A stretch of 64,000 nt of DNA from Sporolactobacillus laevolacticus DSM 442 (GTDB taxonomy: Bacteria; Bacillota; Bacilli; Bacillales; Sporolactobacillaceae), in assembly GCF_000497245.1 (NCBI RefSeq), contig NZ_AWTC01000002.1, positions 62,001 through 126,000 on the forward strand. Reading direction: 5' to 3'. The position numbers were made by a program, and so were the translations under genes. The first letter of the stretch is position 1. Each line of letters starts with the position of its first letter. Of the stretch, positions 9,587-19,430 are shown piece by piece. Below the pieces are notes generated by a model, which saw only the letters and a list, made by a program, of their open reading frames with translations, searched no databases and had not been told where the DNA came from.

Positions 9587-10060
9587 TTATGCCTCTATTT
9601 TCTGCAAATCGGCGACGTCATCCTGATTCAGCACACGATCCAGATTCAGTAGAAGCAACAGTTCGTTGTCACCGATCTTCGCCACACTGTTGATGTATTT
9701 CGCCGATGTTCCTCCGATAATATCCGGTGTTTTTTCCACTTTGTTCGTGTCAATATCTAGAACCTCTTTCGATGTATCAACGAGCAATCCTACTTTCATT
9801 TCATCGACAGCCACAACGATAATTCGACTTTCTTTTGTCAGTTCGGTTTTTCCCATATTAAATCGCTCACGAACATCAATAATAGGAACGATCAATCCAC
9901 GGAGATTCATGACGCCTTTGACAAATTCAGCGGCGTGAGGCACACGGGTAATGGCGTCAACCTTTTCTATTGACAGGACCTGTTCAACGGGCACACCGTA
10001 TGTTTCAGTATTCATCTGAAACAAAATAACTTTCAAACTTGACTCTTCTTGATTTGCCAT
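9587..10060 (-). CDS. cheW: chemotaxis coupling protein CheW
   Basis: Adaptor linking receptors to CheA. The CheW fold shows KVILFQMNTETYGVPVEQV, RVPHAAEFVKGVMNLRG-IVPIIDVRERF and the VGLLVDTSKEVLDID block. Two ATGs stand in tandem; the second (10058-10060) has the better 8-base spacing to GGAGG and gives about 157 aa. It lies between cheA and cheC. Confidence 0.96.
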   Translation of the reverse strand: MANQEESSLKVILFQMNTETYGVPVEQVLSIEKVDAITRVPHAAEFVKGVMNLRGLIVPIIDVRERFNMGKTELTKESRIIVVAVDEMKVGLLVDTSKEVLDIDTNKVEKTPDIIGGTSAKYINSVAKIGDNELLLLLNLDRVLNQDDVADLQKIEA

Positions 10061-10073
10061 CATGCTCTCCTCC

Positions 10074-12143
10074 TCAAGCTTTTTCCCTTAAGAATTGTTT
10101 TTGTTGATTCGCTGTAATAGCCTGACAGTCGATAATTAATGCCACTTTGCCGTCACCGAGAATAGTAGCTCCTGAAAAACCAGGAACATGCTTCAGATAA
10201 TTTCCAAGCGGTTTAACGACAATATCTTGATAGCCTAGCAGTTTATCAGCAACGAGGGCAACCACTTTATCGCCATGACGAACAATCACCACGGAACTTC
10301 CCTTGTGAGAATCATTGTTTTCATCTTCTAGTCCTATGCCGATGTCTAAGAACTCTCTTAAATGAACAATGGGCACAACCTGATTCCTAAATTGCATGAC
10401 CTCGCGTTCATGGATCATCATCACATCAATATGCCTTCTAAGCGCAGTCTCGATAATTGATGTAATCGGTATTGCATAAATTTCTTCCTGACATTGAACA
10501 AGCAGGGCATTAATGATTGAAAGCGTCAACGGTAGCTTGACAATAAATTTCGTTCCCTGGCCAGGCGCTGAATCAACTTCGACAGTGCCGCTAAGAGAAT
10601 GAATCTTGCTTTCGACGACGTCGAGACCCACTCCTCTTCCAGATATATCGGAAATTTTATCAGCAGTACTAAAACCAGATTCAAAGAGCAGATGATAGAT
10701 TTCTTTATCCGTAAGCTGATTTGCAGCTTCAGCAGTCACAATATTCTTCTCAATTGCTTTTGAGAGTACTTTTTCCCGGTTGATGCCTGCTCCATCATCT
10801 TTGATTTCTACGAATACATGATTGCCGCTATAATAGGCACTCAAAGAGAGTTTGCCTTCTGGATTTTTACCGTTTGCCGACCTTACTTCCGGTGTCTCAA
10901 TTCCGTGATCCATCGAGTTTCGAATCATATGCATTAACGGATCGCCCATTTCTTCAATAACCGTTCTATCCAACTCGGTCTCTGCCCCGCTGATTACAAA
11001 GTTCACTTTCTTGTTCAATTCTTTTGAAAGGCTGCGTACCATTCTTGGAAAACGGTTAAAGACTTGTTCAATTGGTTCCATGCGCAAGTTAAGAATGGTT
11101 TCTTGCAATTGATTCGTCACACGTTTGATCGTGCCGATCGTATCTTTGAGTTCAGGATTTTCAATAGTTGATGCAATTTTTTCAAGACGGCTGCGATCGA
11201 TAATCATTTCTTCAAAAAGGTTCAGCAAATGATCAATCCGGTCTAGATTCACCCGAATTGTTTTTGCTACAGCTTGATGAGCAGCAGGCGTTTTTTTATC
11301 GCTGGATTTCTTGTCTGGCTCCTTCTTTTGCTCTGGAACTTCTGAATTTGATAAATTGGTAATTGGTGTTACAGCAACCTGTTCAATCTCAGAAATTCCA
11401 TTCACTTTTGTTTGAACCTCTTGATCGCTTGTTTCTGTAGCAATTAAGAATATGAGCTGATGCTCAAAGGCTTCTTTTTCAATCTCTTCTGTAGAAGGCC
11501 TTGTACCAATGACGGCACCAATTTCTTCTAATGCGTTTGAGATCATCAGTGCTCGTGCCGCCTTCAGGACACAATCCTTATTCAAGGTCACAACCGTTTC
11601 GAAAACATGAAGGTTCTGAGATATTGCTTGTGAAGCAATGTCTTTCTCATAATCACTTAATATCATAACCCCCGATTGCAATTTGGACGATTGATTGCTA
11701 GATTCAAGCTTAGCACCAGATGAAGCACTTTCCGCTGGATGTGCATCGGAATCAGCTGAATTTTCACCCTTTGTGATTGATTGAAGCTTATTAACTGTGG
11801 CAGTCACATCTCGCGCGTCAGTTCCATCCTGCTCAATTGAGTCAGCCATTGCTTCGAGATGGTCAAGTCCTTCGAAAAGAACATCAATCATTTGCGAGCT
11901 CACAGTGATGTTTTGATGTCGAAGTGCGTCAAAGACATTTTCCATGATGTGTGTGAGTTCCATCATGTTCTGGAAACCCATTTGTCCGGAGCTTCCTTTT
12001 AATGTGTGTGCAGATCTGAAAATACTGTTAATTAGGTCAGGATCATTCGTGTTTTGCTCAAGAGTCATCAATTTGTCATTCAAGTTCTGCAAATGCTCTC
12101 TTGCTTCGTCAAGGAATACACCCAAATACTGGCTCATGTCCAT
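10074..12143 (-). CDS. cheA: chemotaxis histidine kinase CheA
   Basis: Receptor-coupled kinase phosphorylating CheY and CheB. Domain order: P1 with the phosphorylated His in RSAHTLKGSSGQM, the P2 response-regulator binding region, and P3 dimerisation. P4 ATPase follows (NSMDHGIETPEVR N-box, DDGAGINREKV, ISGRGVGLDVVE, GQGTKF), then the P5 CheW-like C-terminus. The frame is open 24 codons further upstream inside cheB, but ATG at 12141-12143 has GGGAG upstream and matches the family N-terminus MDMSQYL. It begins 1 base after the cheB stop; 689 aa. Confidence 0.97.
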   Translation of the reverse strand: MDMSQYLGVFLDEAREHLQNLNDKLMTLEQNTNDPDLINSIFRSAHTLKGSSGQMGFQNMMELTHIMENVFDALRHQNITVSSQMIDVLFEGLDHLEAMADSIEQDGTDARDVTATVNKLQSITKGENSADSDAHPAESASSGAKLESSNQSSKLQSGVMILSDYEKDIASQAISQNLHVFETVVTLNKDCVLKAARALMISNALEEIGAVIGTRPSTEEIEKEAFEHQLIFLIATETSDQEVQTKVNGISEIEQVAVTPITNLSNSEVPEQKKEPDKKSSDKKTPAAHQAVAKTIRVNLDRIDHLLNLFEEMIIDRSRLEKIASTIENPELKDTIGTIKRVTNQLQETILNLRMEPIEQVFNRFPRMVRSLSKELNKKVNFVISGAETELDRTVIEEMGDPLMHMIRNSMDHGIETPEVRSANGKNPEGKLSLSAYYSGNHVFVEIKDDGAGINREKVLSKAIEKNIVTAEAANQLTDKEIYHLLFESGFSTADKISDISGRGVGLDVVESKIHSLSGTVEVDSAPGQGTKFIVKLPLTLSIINALLVQCQEEIYAIPITSIIETALRRHIDVMMIHEREVMQFRNQVVPIVHLREFLDIGIGLEDENNDSHKGSSVVIVRHGDKVVALVADKLLGYQDIVVKPLGNYLKHVPGFSGATILGDGKVALIIDCQAITANQQKQFLREKA

Positions 12144-12144
12144 T

Positions 12145-13227
12145 TCATTCATCTCCCTGTAATCCGAATTGGCTGCAGATCGCCTCAGCCATATTGTGCA
12201 ACGGCTGAATCTCATTTACTTTTCCAGTCTCTATTGCCGCTTTTGGCATGCCAAACACTGTACAGGTCTCCTCGGACTCAGCGATGGCGTGCACCTTTTT
12301 CCCAGACGTACATAAATCAAGGATTCCTTTTGCCCCATCCTTGCCCATTCCTGTTAAAATTGAAATGACAAAGGAGCATCCTTGAAGTTCCTCTAAAGAT
12401 TCAAGAGTAACATCAACTGAAGGACGGACTCCATTGACCGGGGCCGAATCAGATAAACTAACTTTATATTGCGCGTACCCATTTTCTTCAATCCGCATGT
12501 GCCTCCCACCTGGAGCCACATAGCAATGACCTTGTTGCAGCACTTCCCCGTCTTTCGCCTCGCTCACTTTCAATGATGAGAGCCGGTCAAGTCGATCCGC
12601 AAGCGACTTTGTGAATCGTGGCGGCATATGCTGCACAATCAATACTGGTGCTGGTAATTTACTATTCAGGCAGGGGACTACTGATTGAAGTGCTTTTGGT
12701 CCGCCAGTAGAAGTACCGATGAGTACAATGGAAGAACCGCTAAACGGAACACGTGTCAATGGTTTGCTGCTGACATTGACTTCACGCTTTTTATCGATGA
12801 TCCGACTTGGATCTCCCATTCTAATCCTCGAAACTGCCGCCTGTTTAATTTTCACTTGCAATTCATGCTCGATGCGTTCAACATCCGAAGGCTTTCCGGA
12901 AGGTTTGAAAATAAAGTCAAAGGCACCACTGCTAATCGCTTCAATAACATAGTTAGCATTTTCATATGAAGCACCGCTAACCATAATCGTCGGCGTCGGG
13001 AGCAGCTCCATAATGTCGTGCAGGACACTCAATCCATCTTTATCACCGGGAAGGATGATGTCCAGCGTCACTACATCAGGCTTAAAACGGAACAATTTTT
13101 CTAATGCGTCCTTTCCGTCTCTCGCCGTCGCGACAACTTCCAGCATTGGATCCTCTTCAATCATCGCCTTTATGGTCTGACGCATGAATGCCGAATCATC
13201 AACAACCAATACTTTGACGGTTTTCAT
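12145..13227 (-). CDS. cheB: chemotaxis response regulator protein-glutamate methylesterase CheB
   Basis: Removes methyl groups from receptors when phosphorylated by CheA. The N-terminal receiver has VDDSAFMRQT and the phospho-acceptor Asp in VTLDIILPG. The C-terminal esterase has GTSTGGPKAL (catalytic Ser), QHMPPRFTKSLADRLD (catalytic His), and an Asp near GMGKDGAKG. 360 aa. The ATG overlaps the flhG stop by 4 bases. Confidence 0.97.
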   Translation of the reverse strand: MKTVKVLVVDDSAFMRQTIKAMIEEDPMLEVVATARDGKDALEKLFRFKPDVVTLDIILPGDKDGLSVLHDIMELLPTPTIMVSGASYENANYVIEAISSGAFDFIFKPSGKPSDVERIEHELQVKIKQAAVSRIRMGDPSRIIDKKREVNVSSKPLTRVPFSGSSIVLIGTSTGGPKALQSVVPCLNSKLPAPVLIVQHMPPRFTKSLADRLDRLSSLKVSEAKDGEVLQQGHCYVAPGGRHMRIEENGYAQYKVSLSDSAPVNGVRPSVDVTLESLEELQGCSFVISILTGMGKDGAKGILDLCTSGKKVHAIAESEETCTVFGMPKAAIETGKVNEIQPLHNMAEAICSQFGLQGDE

Positions 13228-14114
13228 GCCCTGTTTCCCCCTATCAATTTCAGATATTTCCTGACTTTGTCAGCGAATGAAGGAACCACCACTTTTGGAT
13301 GGAAGCGTTCTCCGCACTGGATAAGAAACGCGCGAACGAGCAATCTCATTTCCACACAATATCTGGACTGCGGGGCGCTTAACATGCATGGAAACTGCTT
13401 CCGTACAGATTTAAGCAAATCAATATCTCTGTGGATTGCAGAAAGCCATGAAGGCGAGTTTCCTAGAAAACGGTTAGCTACAGAAGACAGGCGCTTCCAT
13501 GTTTCCCATCCTTCGCTTTTCTTCATTATTTGATTGACAACGCAAGAAATATCAATTTCTTTGTTTTGAGCATATGCTATTTTCATCACTGAATAGCTAT
13601 CAGCCATAGCAGTGGGTTCAGGCGTCGTCACAAGAATTAGCCGATTTACCGCAAGCATGAAATGAAGCATGTCATCAGAAGCTCCCGCACCAAAATCAAA
13701 GAGAATAAAATCATAATATTTCCTTATGCATTCAAGCTGGTTCAAAAATTCTTGTAAATATTCTTCGTTAAGATGGAACAACGAAGATATTCCGCTTCCT
13801 CCGGCAATAAAAGCAACATGGGGCGATGTATTGACAAGTATGTCTTTGAATGGCAATTTGTTTTTTAACGCATCGACAATATTAAATTGGGCTGTTTTCC
13901 CCATAAGCTGTTCAATATTCCCCATACCAACATCTAGGTCAATGATCAACACTTTTTTATTCAATTGTCCGAGAGCAATTGAAAAATTGACACAGAAAAC
14001 AGACTTGCCCACACCACCTTTGCCGCTGGCAATACCAACTACTAGAGTTTCATGATCTTCATGCCTCTCACCGGAAATGCGCATTCTCAATTTTTCGGCC
14101 TGATCGTTGCTCAT
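13224..14114 (-). CDS. flhG: FlhG (YlxH), MinD-like ATPase controlling flagellar number and placement
   Basis: P-loop ATPase that stimulates FlhF GTPase and limits flagellar assembly. The N-terminus carries the DQAEKLR activator helix that contacts FlhF. It is followed by the deviant Walker A GIASGKGGVGKSVF and the FDFGAGASDD switch. ATG at 14112-14114 (GGGTG upstream) is preferred over an upstream GTG; about 296 aa. It sits directly after its partner flhF and before cheB, the Bacillus order. Confidence 0.95.
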   Translation of the reverse strand: MSNDQAEKLRMRISGERHEDHETLVVGIASGKGGVGKSVFCVNFSIALGQLNKKVLIIDLDVGMGNIEQLMGKTAQFNIVDALKNKLPFKDILVNTSPHVAFIAGGSGISSLFHLNEEYLQEFLNQLECIRKYYDFILFDFGAGASDDMLHFMLAVNRLILVTTPEPTAMADSYSVMKIAYAQNKEIDISCVVNQIMKKSEGWETWKRLSSVANRFLGNSPSWLSAIHRDIDLLKSVRKQFPCMLSAPQSRYCVEMRLLVRAFLIQCGERFHPKVVVPSFADKVRKYLKLIGGNRA

Positions 14115-14115
14115 C

Positions 14116-15210
14116 TCAATCACCCAGCATCAGATTAATCAATTCACGAACATTCGGATAACGTAAATCATCGGGAACATCTTGTCCATTTGTTATGTAT
14201 GCGATATGCAGTTGTGGATGCCGCAGCAAGGTACTCACAATCGCTCCGTAAGAAGTGGTTTCGTCAATTTTGGATAAGATTATTTTCGAAAGATTCAAGG
14301 ATTGAAACTGATTAATCAATGCATTCATATCCTCATATTTAGTTGTTGCTGAAACGACTAAATAGAGACCGATTTGGGATCCATCGCCAGCCAGCTTAAG
14401 TAATTCGGATATATACGCTCGATTTTGGAAATTGCGGCCGGCTGTATCGATAAACACATGATCAAAATGTGAAAACTTATTAATCAAAGCATGAAAATCC
14501 TGTTCTGTATAGGCAATTTCGATTGGAGCGCCTAGAATATTCGCATACATCTTCAACTGGTCGATTGCGGCTATTCGGTAAGTATCCGCCGTGATAAAGG
14601 CAATCTTTTTTCCTTCATCAAGCACTGCGCGACTTGCCAATTTTGCTAATGTGGTCGTCTTCCCGACACCAGTCGAGCCGACAAGCATTACAAAATGATC
14701 ACTCAAAGCTGCGCTCTGAAACCGTCTCGGATCGAGTCGCTGTATAAGCTGTGCTTTTAACACGTTAGTGAGCTCTTCCTGATTCATTTGTTCATCGCTT
14801 TGATACCATTTCTTAATTAAAATTTGCATCAATGGATCCGTATCCAGCTTCAACATTCCTTGATCAAGTAGTTTGCTTCGCAGCCTTTCGATTGCATCAG
14901 GATCTGAAAAAAGTCGATCCACTTTTGCATCTGTTCGTCGAAATGGTATGCCCAACTCAGGCTCTGGATACTGGTAAGGCAATAACTCCTTACTTTCTTT
15001 TTCGGCTTTTTTTCGCTTTTTATTAATGGCTGATTCAGGCTCTGGATCACTTGCAGCCAGAACCTCAATGTTTTCTTTCTTAAACAGGTTGAAGAACCTT
15101 CCGCTGGTCACTTTCTTTGTATGAAAAATAACCGCATCGCTTCCAAGTTCCTGTTTCACTTTTTCGATTGCCTGAGCCATGGTCGGCGCAATAATTTTTT
15201 TCATTTTCAT
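14116..15210 (-). CDS. flhF: FlhF, SRP-type GTPase of flagellar placement
   Basis: SRP-family GTPase that sets the site of flagellar assembly. The N-terminal 70 residues begin KKIIAPTMAQAIEKVKQELG and are followed by a basic linker. The NG domain has G1 VGSTGVGKTTTLAKLA, AFITADTYRIAAIDQL, DTAGRNFQN and LSKIDETTSYG. 364 aa. It overlaps the flhA stop by 4 bases. It is paralogous to ffh and ftsY elsewhere in this window. Confidence 0.96.
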   Translation of the reverse strand: MKMKKIIAPTMAQAIEKVKQELGSDAVIFHTKKVTSGRFFNLFKKENIEVLAASDPEPESAINKKRKKAEKESKELLPYQYPEPELGIPFRRTDAKVDRLFSDPDAIERLRSKLLDQGMLKLDTDPLMQILIKKWYQSDEQMNQEELTNVLKAQLIQRLDPRRFQSAALSDHFVMLVGSTGVGKTTTLAKLASRAVLDEGKKIAFITADTYRIAAIDQLKMYANILGAPIEIAYTEQDFHALINKFSHFDHVFIDTAGRNFQNRAYISELLKLAGDGSQIGLYLVVSATTKYEDMNALINQFQSLNLSKIILSKIDETTSYGAIVSTLLRHPQLHIAYITNGQDVPDDLRYPNVRELINLMLGD

Positions 15211-17240
15211 GCTGCACTAAGCACCCCAATGCTCTGTACTTCAACATTAGTCTCAAGTTCATTATAAGACAGGACGCGAATATTCGGAAAATAACGTTCT
15301 GTTAATTGGTGAACATACATGCGAACAGCCGGTGAACAGAGAATAACAGGGTCACTCTCCAAATCGACCCATTTCTCCACAGAAGCCGTTAAGTTTTTTA
15401 AAGTTTGTGATGTAGTCGCGCCATCTAAGGCAAGGAAATTGCCATGTTCCGTCTTCTGAACAGAATCGGCGATCTTTCGTTCGAGATCGGGACTGAGTGT
15501 CAGCACCTTAAGTGTCTCTCCTGGTTGCGTAAACTGCTCAGTAATCTGGCGTGACAAGGACTGACGTGCATATTCTGTTAGCAAACCAGTATCCTTAGTC
15601 ATTTGAGCATAATCAGCTAATGTTTCAAAAATGATTGGTAGGTTTCGTATAGAGATATGTTCCTTGAGAAGGTTTACCAATACTTTCTGGACGTCGCCAA
15701 TAGTCAAAGGATCGGGAATCACAGCGTCTACAAGTGCCGGATACTGCTCTTTCAAATGATCGATCAGCTGCTTCGTTTCCTGCCGTCCGACGAGTTCATT
15801 AGCGTGTCGGCGCATCACTTCCGTCAAGTGCGTGGATACCACAGACGGAGGATCGACTACTGTATAACCCGAAAGCTCAGCCTGTTCTTTTGTCTGTTCA
15901 TCGATCCAAAGTGCCTTAAGTCCGAAAGCTGGTTCAACAGTCTCAATCCCTTTTATCGAATCATCTTCAATTCCCGGACTCATAGCAAGATAATGATCGG
16001 GCATCAGTTCACCTTTGGCTACTTCACTGCCATTAATTTTAATCCTGTAGTTGTTCGGCTCAAGCTGAATATTATCGCGAATACGTACAACAGGTAGCAC
16101 AAAGCCAAGTTCGAGAGCGAGCTGACGCCGGATCATTACAATTCTATCCAGTAAATCTCCTCCCTGAGAGCTGTCTGCTAAAGGAACAAGTGCGTAGCCA
16201 AATTCAAATTCAACTGGATCCATATGTAAAAGATTCATCACATTTTCCTGGCTTTTGAATGTTTCTTCCGCTTTTTTGTCCTCCACTTCGGCAGCTTCCT
16301 GTTGCTGATTGCCGCGATTTCTCCGGATCAGAAAACCCGCTACAATTAAGATGAGTGCGATTGGCAGTGTTGCGACCAGCCCAATTGGCGTGAGCCCAAG
16401 GATGAAAATCACAGCACCGGCAATGATCAGCATGATCGGATAAGAAAGCAACTGATCCGAAACTTCTTTACCCATATTATTTTCTGAAGAAGAACGTGTG
16501 ACAATGATTCCGGTTGCAGTGGAAATAAGCAAGGCCGGTATCTGGCTGACGATACCGTCTCCGACAGACAGCAAGCTGAAATTTTGGGCAGCGTCTGATA
16601 GTGACATCCCTTGCTGGAGCACACCTATGATCATACCAACGATTAAGTTGATCGCCACAATAATCATGCTGGCGATCGCATCACCTTTTACAAACTTGCT
16701 GGCACCATCCATCGCTCCATAAAAATCAGCTTCCCGGGTTATTTTTTCCCGGCGCTTTTTAGCTTCTTGATCATTGATCAAGCCAGCATTCATATCGGCA
16801 TCTATACTCATCTGTTTTCCTGGCATCGCGTCCAAAGTAAAACGTGCAGCAACTTCTGCGACACGTTCAGCACCTTTGGTGATAACGATGAACTGAACAA
16901 TAATCAGAATCAGAAAAACTACTAAACCTACAATAATATTTCCTTCAACAACGAATTGCCCAAACGCTTCAATAACTCGTCCTGCGTCCCCTTCGGTAAG
17001 AATCAAACGTGTTGTCGACACGTTTAGTGCGATTCGGAACAAGGTCATGATAAGAAGCAATGAAGGAAATACCGAAAACTCCAGAGATTCCGTAACATTC
17101 AGTGTGACAAGAAGAATGACCAATGCTAGCGAAATATTCATGATAATGAGAAAGCTAAGCAATGAGGCCGGAAGCGGAATAATCAGCATCATGACGATCA
17201 TGACCACACCAACCATCACGATATAATCTCTCGTTTTCAT
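15207..17240 (-). CDS. flhA: flagellar export gate protein FlhA
   Basis: Largest gate component of the flagellar type III export apparatus. Residues 1-310 form about eight membrane helices with the FHIPEP-type signature (FVKGDAIASMIIVAINLIVG, and DADMNAGLINDQEAKKRRE on the loop). Residues from about 340 are the cytoplasmic nonameric ring domain that docks chaperone-substrate complexes. 677 aa, typical. It follows flhB by 18 bases. Confidence 0.98.
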   Translation of the reverse strand: MKTRDYIVMVGVVMIVMMLIIPLPASLLSFLIIMNISLALVILLVTLNVTESLEFSVFPSLLLIMTLFRIALNVSTTRLILTEGDAGRVIEAFGQFVVEGNIIVGLVVFLILIIVQFIVITKGAERVAEVAARFTLDAMPGKQMSIDADMNAGLINDQEAKKRREKITREADFYGAMDGASKFVKGDAIASMIIVAINLIVGMIIGVLQQGMSLSDAAQNFSLLSVGDGIVSQIPALLISTATGIIVTRSSSENNMGKEVSDQLLSYPIMLIIAGAVIFILGLTPIGLVATLPIALILIVAGFLIRRNRGNQQQEAAEVEDKKAEETFKSQENVMNLLHMDPVEFEFGYALVPLADSSQGGDLLDRIVMIRRQLALELGFVLPVVRIRDNIQLEPNNYRIKINGSEVAKGELMPDHYLAMSPGIEDDSIKGIETVEPAFGLKALWIDEQTKEQAELSGYTVVDPPSVVSTHLTEVMRRHANELVGRQETKQLIDHLKEQYPALVDAVIPDPLTIGDVQKVLVNLLKEHISIRNLPIIFETLADYAQMTKDTGLLTEYARQSLSRQITEQFTQPGETLKVLTLSPDLERKIADSVQKTEHGNFLALDGATTSQTLKNLTASVEKWVDLESDPVILCSPAVRMYVHQLTERYFPNIRVLSYNELETNVEVQSIGVLSAA

Positions 17241-17258
17241 TGATTTCCTCCTTCCAAT

Positions 17259-18347
17259 TCAGGCTTTACCCTTTAATCGATATACATAGGCCAAAATTTC
17301 TGCAACGGCTTTGAAAAACTCTTCAGGTATGGCGTCTCCTATCTCAAGCTGGTGATAAAGCGCCCTTGCCAAAGGTTTCTTTTCAACAATGGCAATCTGA
17401 TGTGTTCTGGCTACTTCTTTTATTCTAAGCGCAATGAAATCCGCGCCTTTTGCAATAACTTGAGGTGAACTCATTTTTTTTGCATCATATTTTAGAGCAA
17501 CGGCAAAATGTGTTGGGTTTGTAATGATGACATCAGCATTCGGCACTTCCTGCATCATCCGTCTGAGTGCCATCTGCCTCTGTCTTTCTTTGATTTTTGA
17601 TTTAATTTGCGGATTTCCTTCTATACTTTTAAATTCATCCTTGATGTCTTGCTTAGACATCCGCATGTTCTTCTCATAGTCATACTTTTGGTAAAGATAA
17701 TCAAGCAGCGACAATGCAATCAGTGCAATAGACACAGCTATGCCCATGTTGAGCACGATATTTGAAATTATCCGGACACTTTCGATAATTGGCTGGCTTG
17801 CGGATTGAGCAATAGATTGGCGATTCATCCAAAGGATCGAAAAAGCCACGATCCCAATAAACACAATCTTGAGCATCGATTTTAACAATTCAACGATCCC
17901 TCTGAGGGAATAGGTTCGTTTCAGCCCCTTCAGCGGATCAATGCGCTCTGCTTTGAACATGAGCAGCTCAGGAAGAAACAAAAAACCAACCTGAAACAGC
18001 TGTGTGCCAACACCAACCACTAAAGCAAGAATTAAAATCGGCAACAGCAGCTTAAGTACTTGAAGAGATAAACCCCCAAACATTCGGTGGATATTGTTCT
18101 CGGTGACCGCCATGCCTAGATTCATATTATAAAATTGTCCCATCATCTGGGAAAGTTCCTCAATCAATTTCCCGCCGGCTAATCGAAAATAAAGAAAGAA
18201 AGCGAGCATACTGATAGCCGTGCTAAGATCAACACTTTTAAAGACCTGTCCTTTTTTCCTGCTTTCCTCCCGCTTATGCGGGGTCGCTTTTTCCGTTTTT
18301 TCGCCAGCGAAATATTGTAAGTTGACTGAATAACGCAGATCGGCCAT
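17259..18347 (-). CDS. flhB: flagellar export switch protein FlhB
   Basis: Switches export from rod/hook to filament substrates. It begins with the family N-terminus (EKTEKATPHKREESRKKGQV) and has four membrane helices. The autocleavage motif NPTH is followed by FAVALKYD in the C-terminal domain. 362 aa. Compare the small FlhB-C-like protein at 40561-40854. Confidence 0.98.
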   Translation of the reverse strand: MADLRYSVNLQYFAGEKTEKATPHKREESRKKGQVFKSVDLSTAISMLAFFLYFRLAGGKLIEELSQMMGQFYNMNLGMAVTENNIHRMFGGLSLQVLKLLLPILILALVVGVGTQLFQVGFLFLPELLMFKAERIDPLKGLKRTYSLRGIVELLKSMLKIVFIGIVAFSILWMNRQSIAQSASQPIIESVRIISNIVLNMGIAVSIALIALSLLDYLYQKYDYEKNMRMSKQDIKDEFKSIEGNPQIKSKIKERQRQMALRRMMQEVPNADVIITNPTHFAVALKYDAKKMSSPQVIAKGADFIALRIKEVARTHQIAIVEKKPLARALYHQLEIGDAIPEEFFKAVAEILAYVYRLKGKA

Positions 18348-18352
18348 GTCGC

Positions 18353-19135
18353 TTAACTCCCCAATAAATGCATAAAATTATTGAAAATTGAAGTCATGGA
18401 CTCAAATATAATCCGGAAAAGACCGATAAGCGATGGAAAAACAACTAGCATGACTGCAAAACCTGCCAGTACTTTAAGTGGCAGACCCACAACAAATACA
18501 TTAACTTGAGGTACCGTTCGGGCTACGAGTCCAACCGCAATGTCAACTAGGAATAGGCATCCGACAATTGGCATCGCCAGTTGTGCAGCGATCAAAAACA
18601 TCTGTGCCGTTATTTGTGCAACAAATTCTGCGGTATTTCCAGAATTGAACGCAATACCTAAACTATTTAACGGTATCAGTTGAAAACTGGACAAGATGCC
18701 GTTGATTAGCATATGATGCGCATTGACACCCAAAAAAAAGAGCAACTGCAGAACATAGAGAAACTGGCCGGTCAGCGGAGTTGGGACCCCACTCTCCGGA
18801 CTGATAACATTGGCAATCGCAAAGCCCATTTGCATATCGATGAATGCTCCTGCAAGCTGAACCGCATAGGTAATGATTCCAGCGACGAATCCCATGGTCA
18901 GACCAACCAGGACTTCCTTGAGAATAAGCAGTACAAAACGCCCATCAAGAGGAACTGCCTGATTCTCAAATAGTGTCACATCTACCAATAATGCAAGTAC
19001 CGCCGCCAATCCGATTTTCACCGGCGCAGGTATCGTCCGATAAGAAAAAATGGGCATGGTGACCAAAAAGCTGGTAAGACGGGCAAGAATCAGCAAAAAA
19101 ACAGGAATAGCGTTAATTAATGACAATGAATTCAT
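18353..19135 (-). CDS. fliR: flagellar export gate protein FliR
   Basis: Membrane gate subunit that packs with FliP and FliQ. The 260-aa protein is strongly hydrophobic. Conserved stretches include LARLTSFLVTMPIFSYR near the N-terminus, LVGLTMGFVAGIITYAVQLAG, and FLVDIAVGLVARTVPQVNVF with GLPLKVLAGFA. It is placed in the usual fliP-fliQ-fliR-flhB-flhA block. Confidence 0.97.
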   Translation of the reverse strand: MNSLSLINAIPVFLLILARLTSFLVTMPIFSYRTIPAPVKIGLAAVLALLVDVTLFENQAVPLDGRFVLLILKEVLVGLTMGFVAGIITYAVQLAGAFIDMQMGFAIANVISPESGVPTPLTGQFLYVLQLLFFLGVNAHHMLINGILSSFQLIPLNSLGIAFNSGNTAEFVAQITAQMFLIAAQLAMPIVGCLFLVDIAVGLVARTVPQVNVFVVGLPLKVLAGFAVMLVVFPSLIGLFRIIFESMTSIFNNFMHLLGS

Positions 19136-19144
19136 GTTCCCTTT

Positions 19145-19414
19145 CTATCTGATAAAGTTCGGCAGATTCACAAAAATATTTTCCGTGAATGAGAGCATCT
19201 TTGATAGCATCCAAGGACCAAACAGGATAAGTCCGAAGAGAACCGCCACAATTTTCGGGATGAAAGCTAGAGTCTGTTCCTGAATCTGAGTCGCCGCTTG
19301 AAAAATGCTGACAATTAGACCAATCACAAGCGATAGGATTAAGATCGGTCCGCCAACCATTAATACCGCCATGACACTTTGATCGGCGATTGATAGTATC
19401 ATTTCAGAACTCAT
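19145..19414 (-). CDS. fliQ: flagellar export gate protein FliQ
   Basis: An 89-aa protein with two membrane helices, one of four FliQ copies per gate. Family motifs: GGPILILSLVIGLIVSIFQA and ATQIQEQTLAFIPKI. It starts 16 bases after the fliP stop and ends 9 bases before fliR. Confidence 0.97.
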   Translation of the reverse strand: MSSEMILSIADQSVMAVLMVGGPILILSLVIGLIVSIFQAATQIQEQTLAFIPKIVAVLFGLILFGPWMLSKMLSFTENIFVNLPNFIR

Positions 19415-19430
19415 CCGGACTCATCCTTTC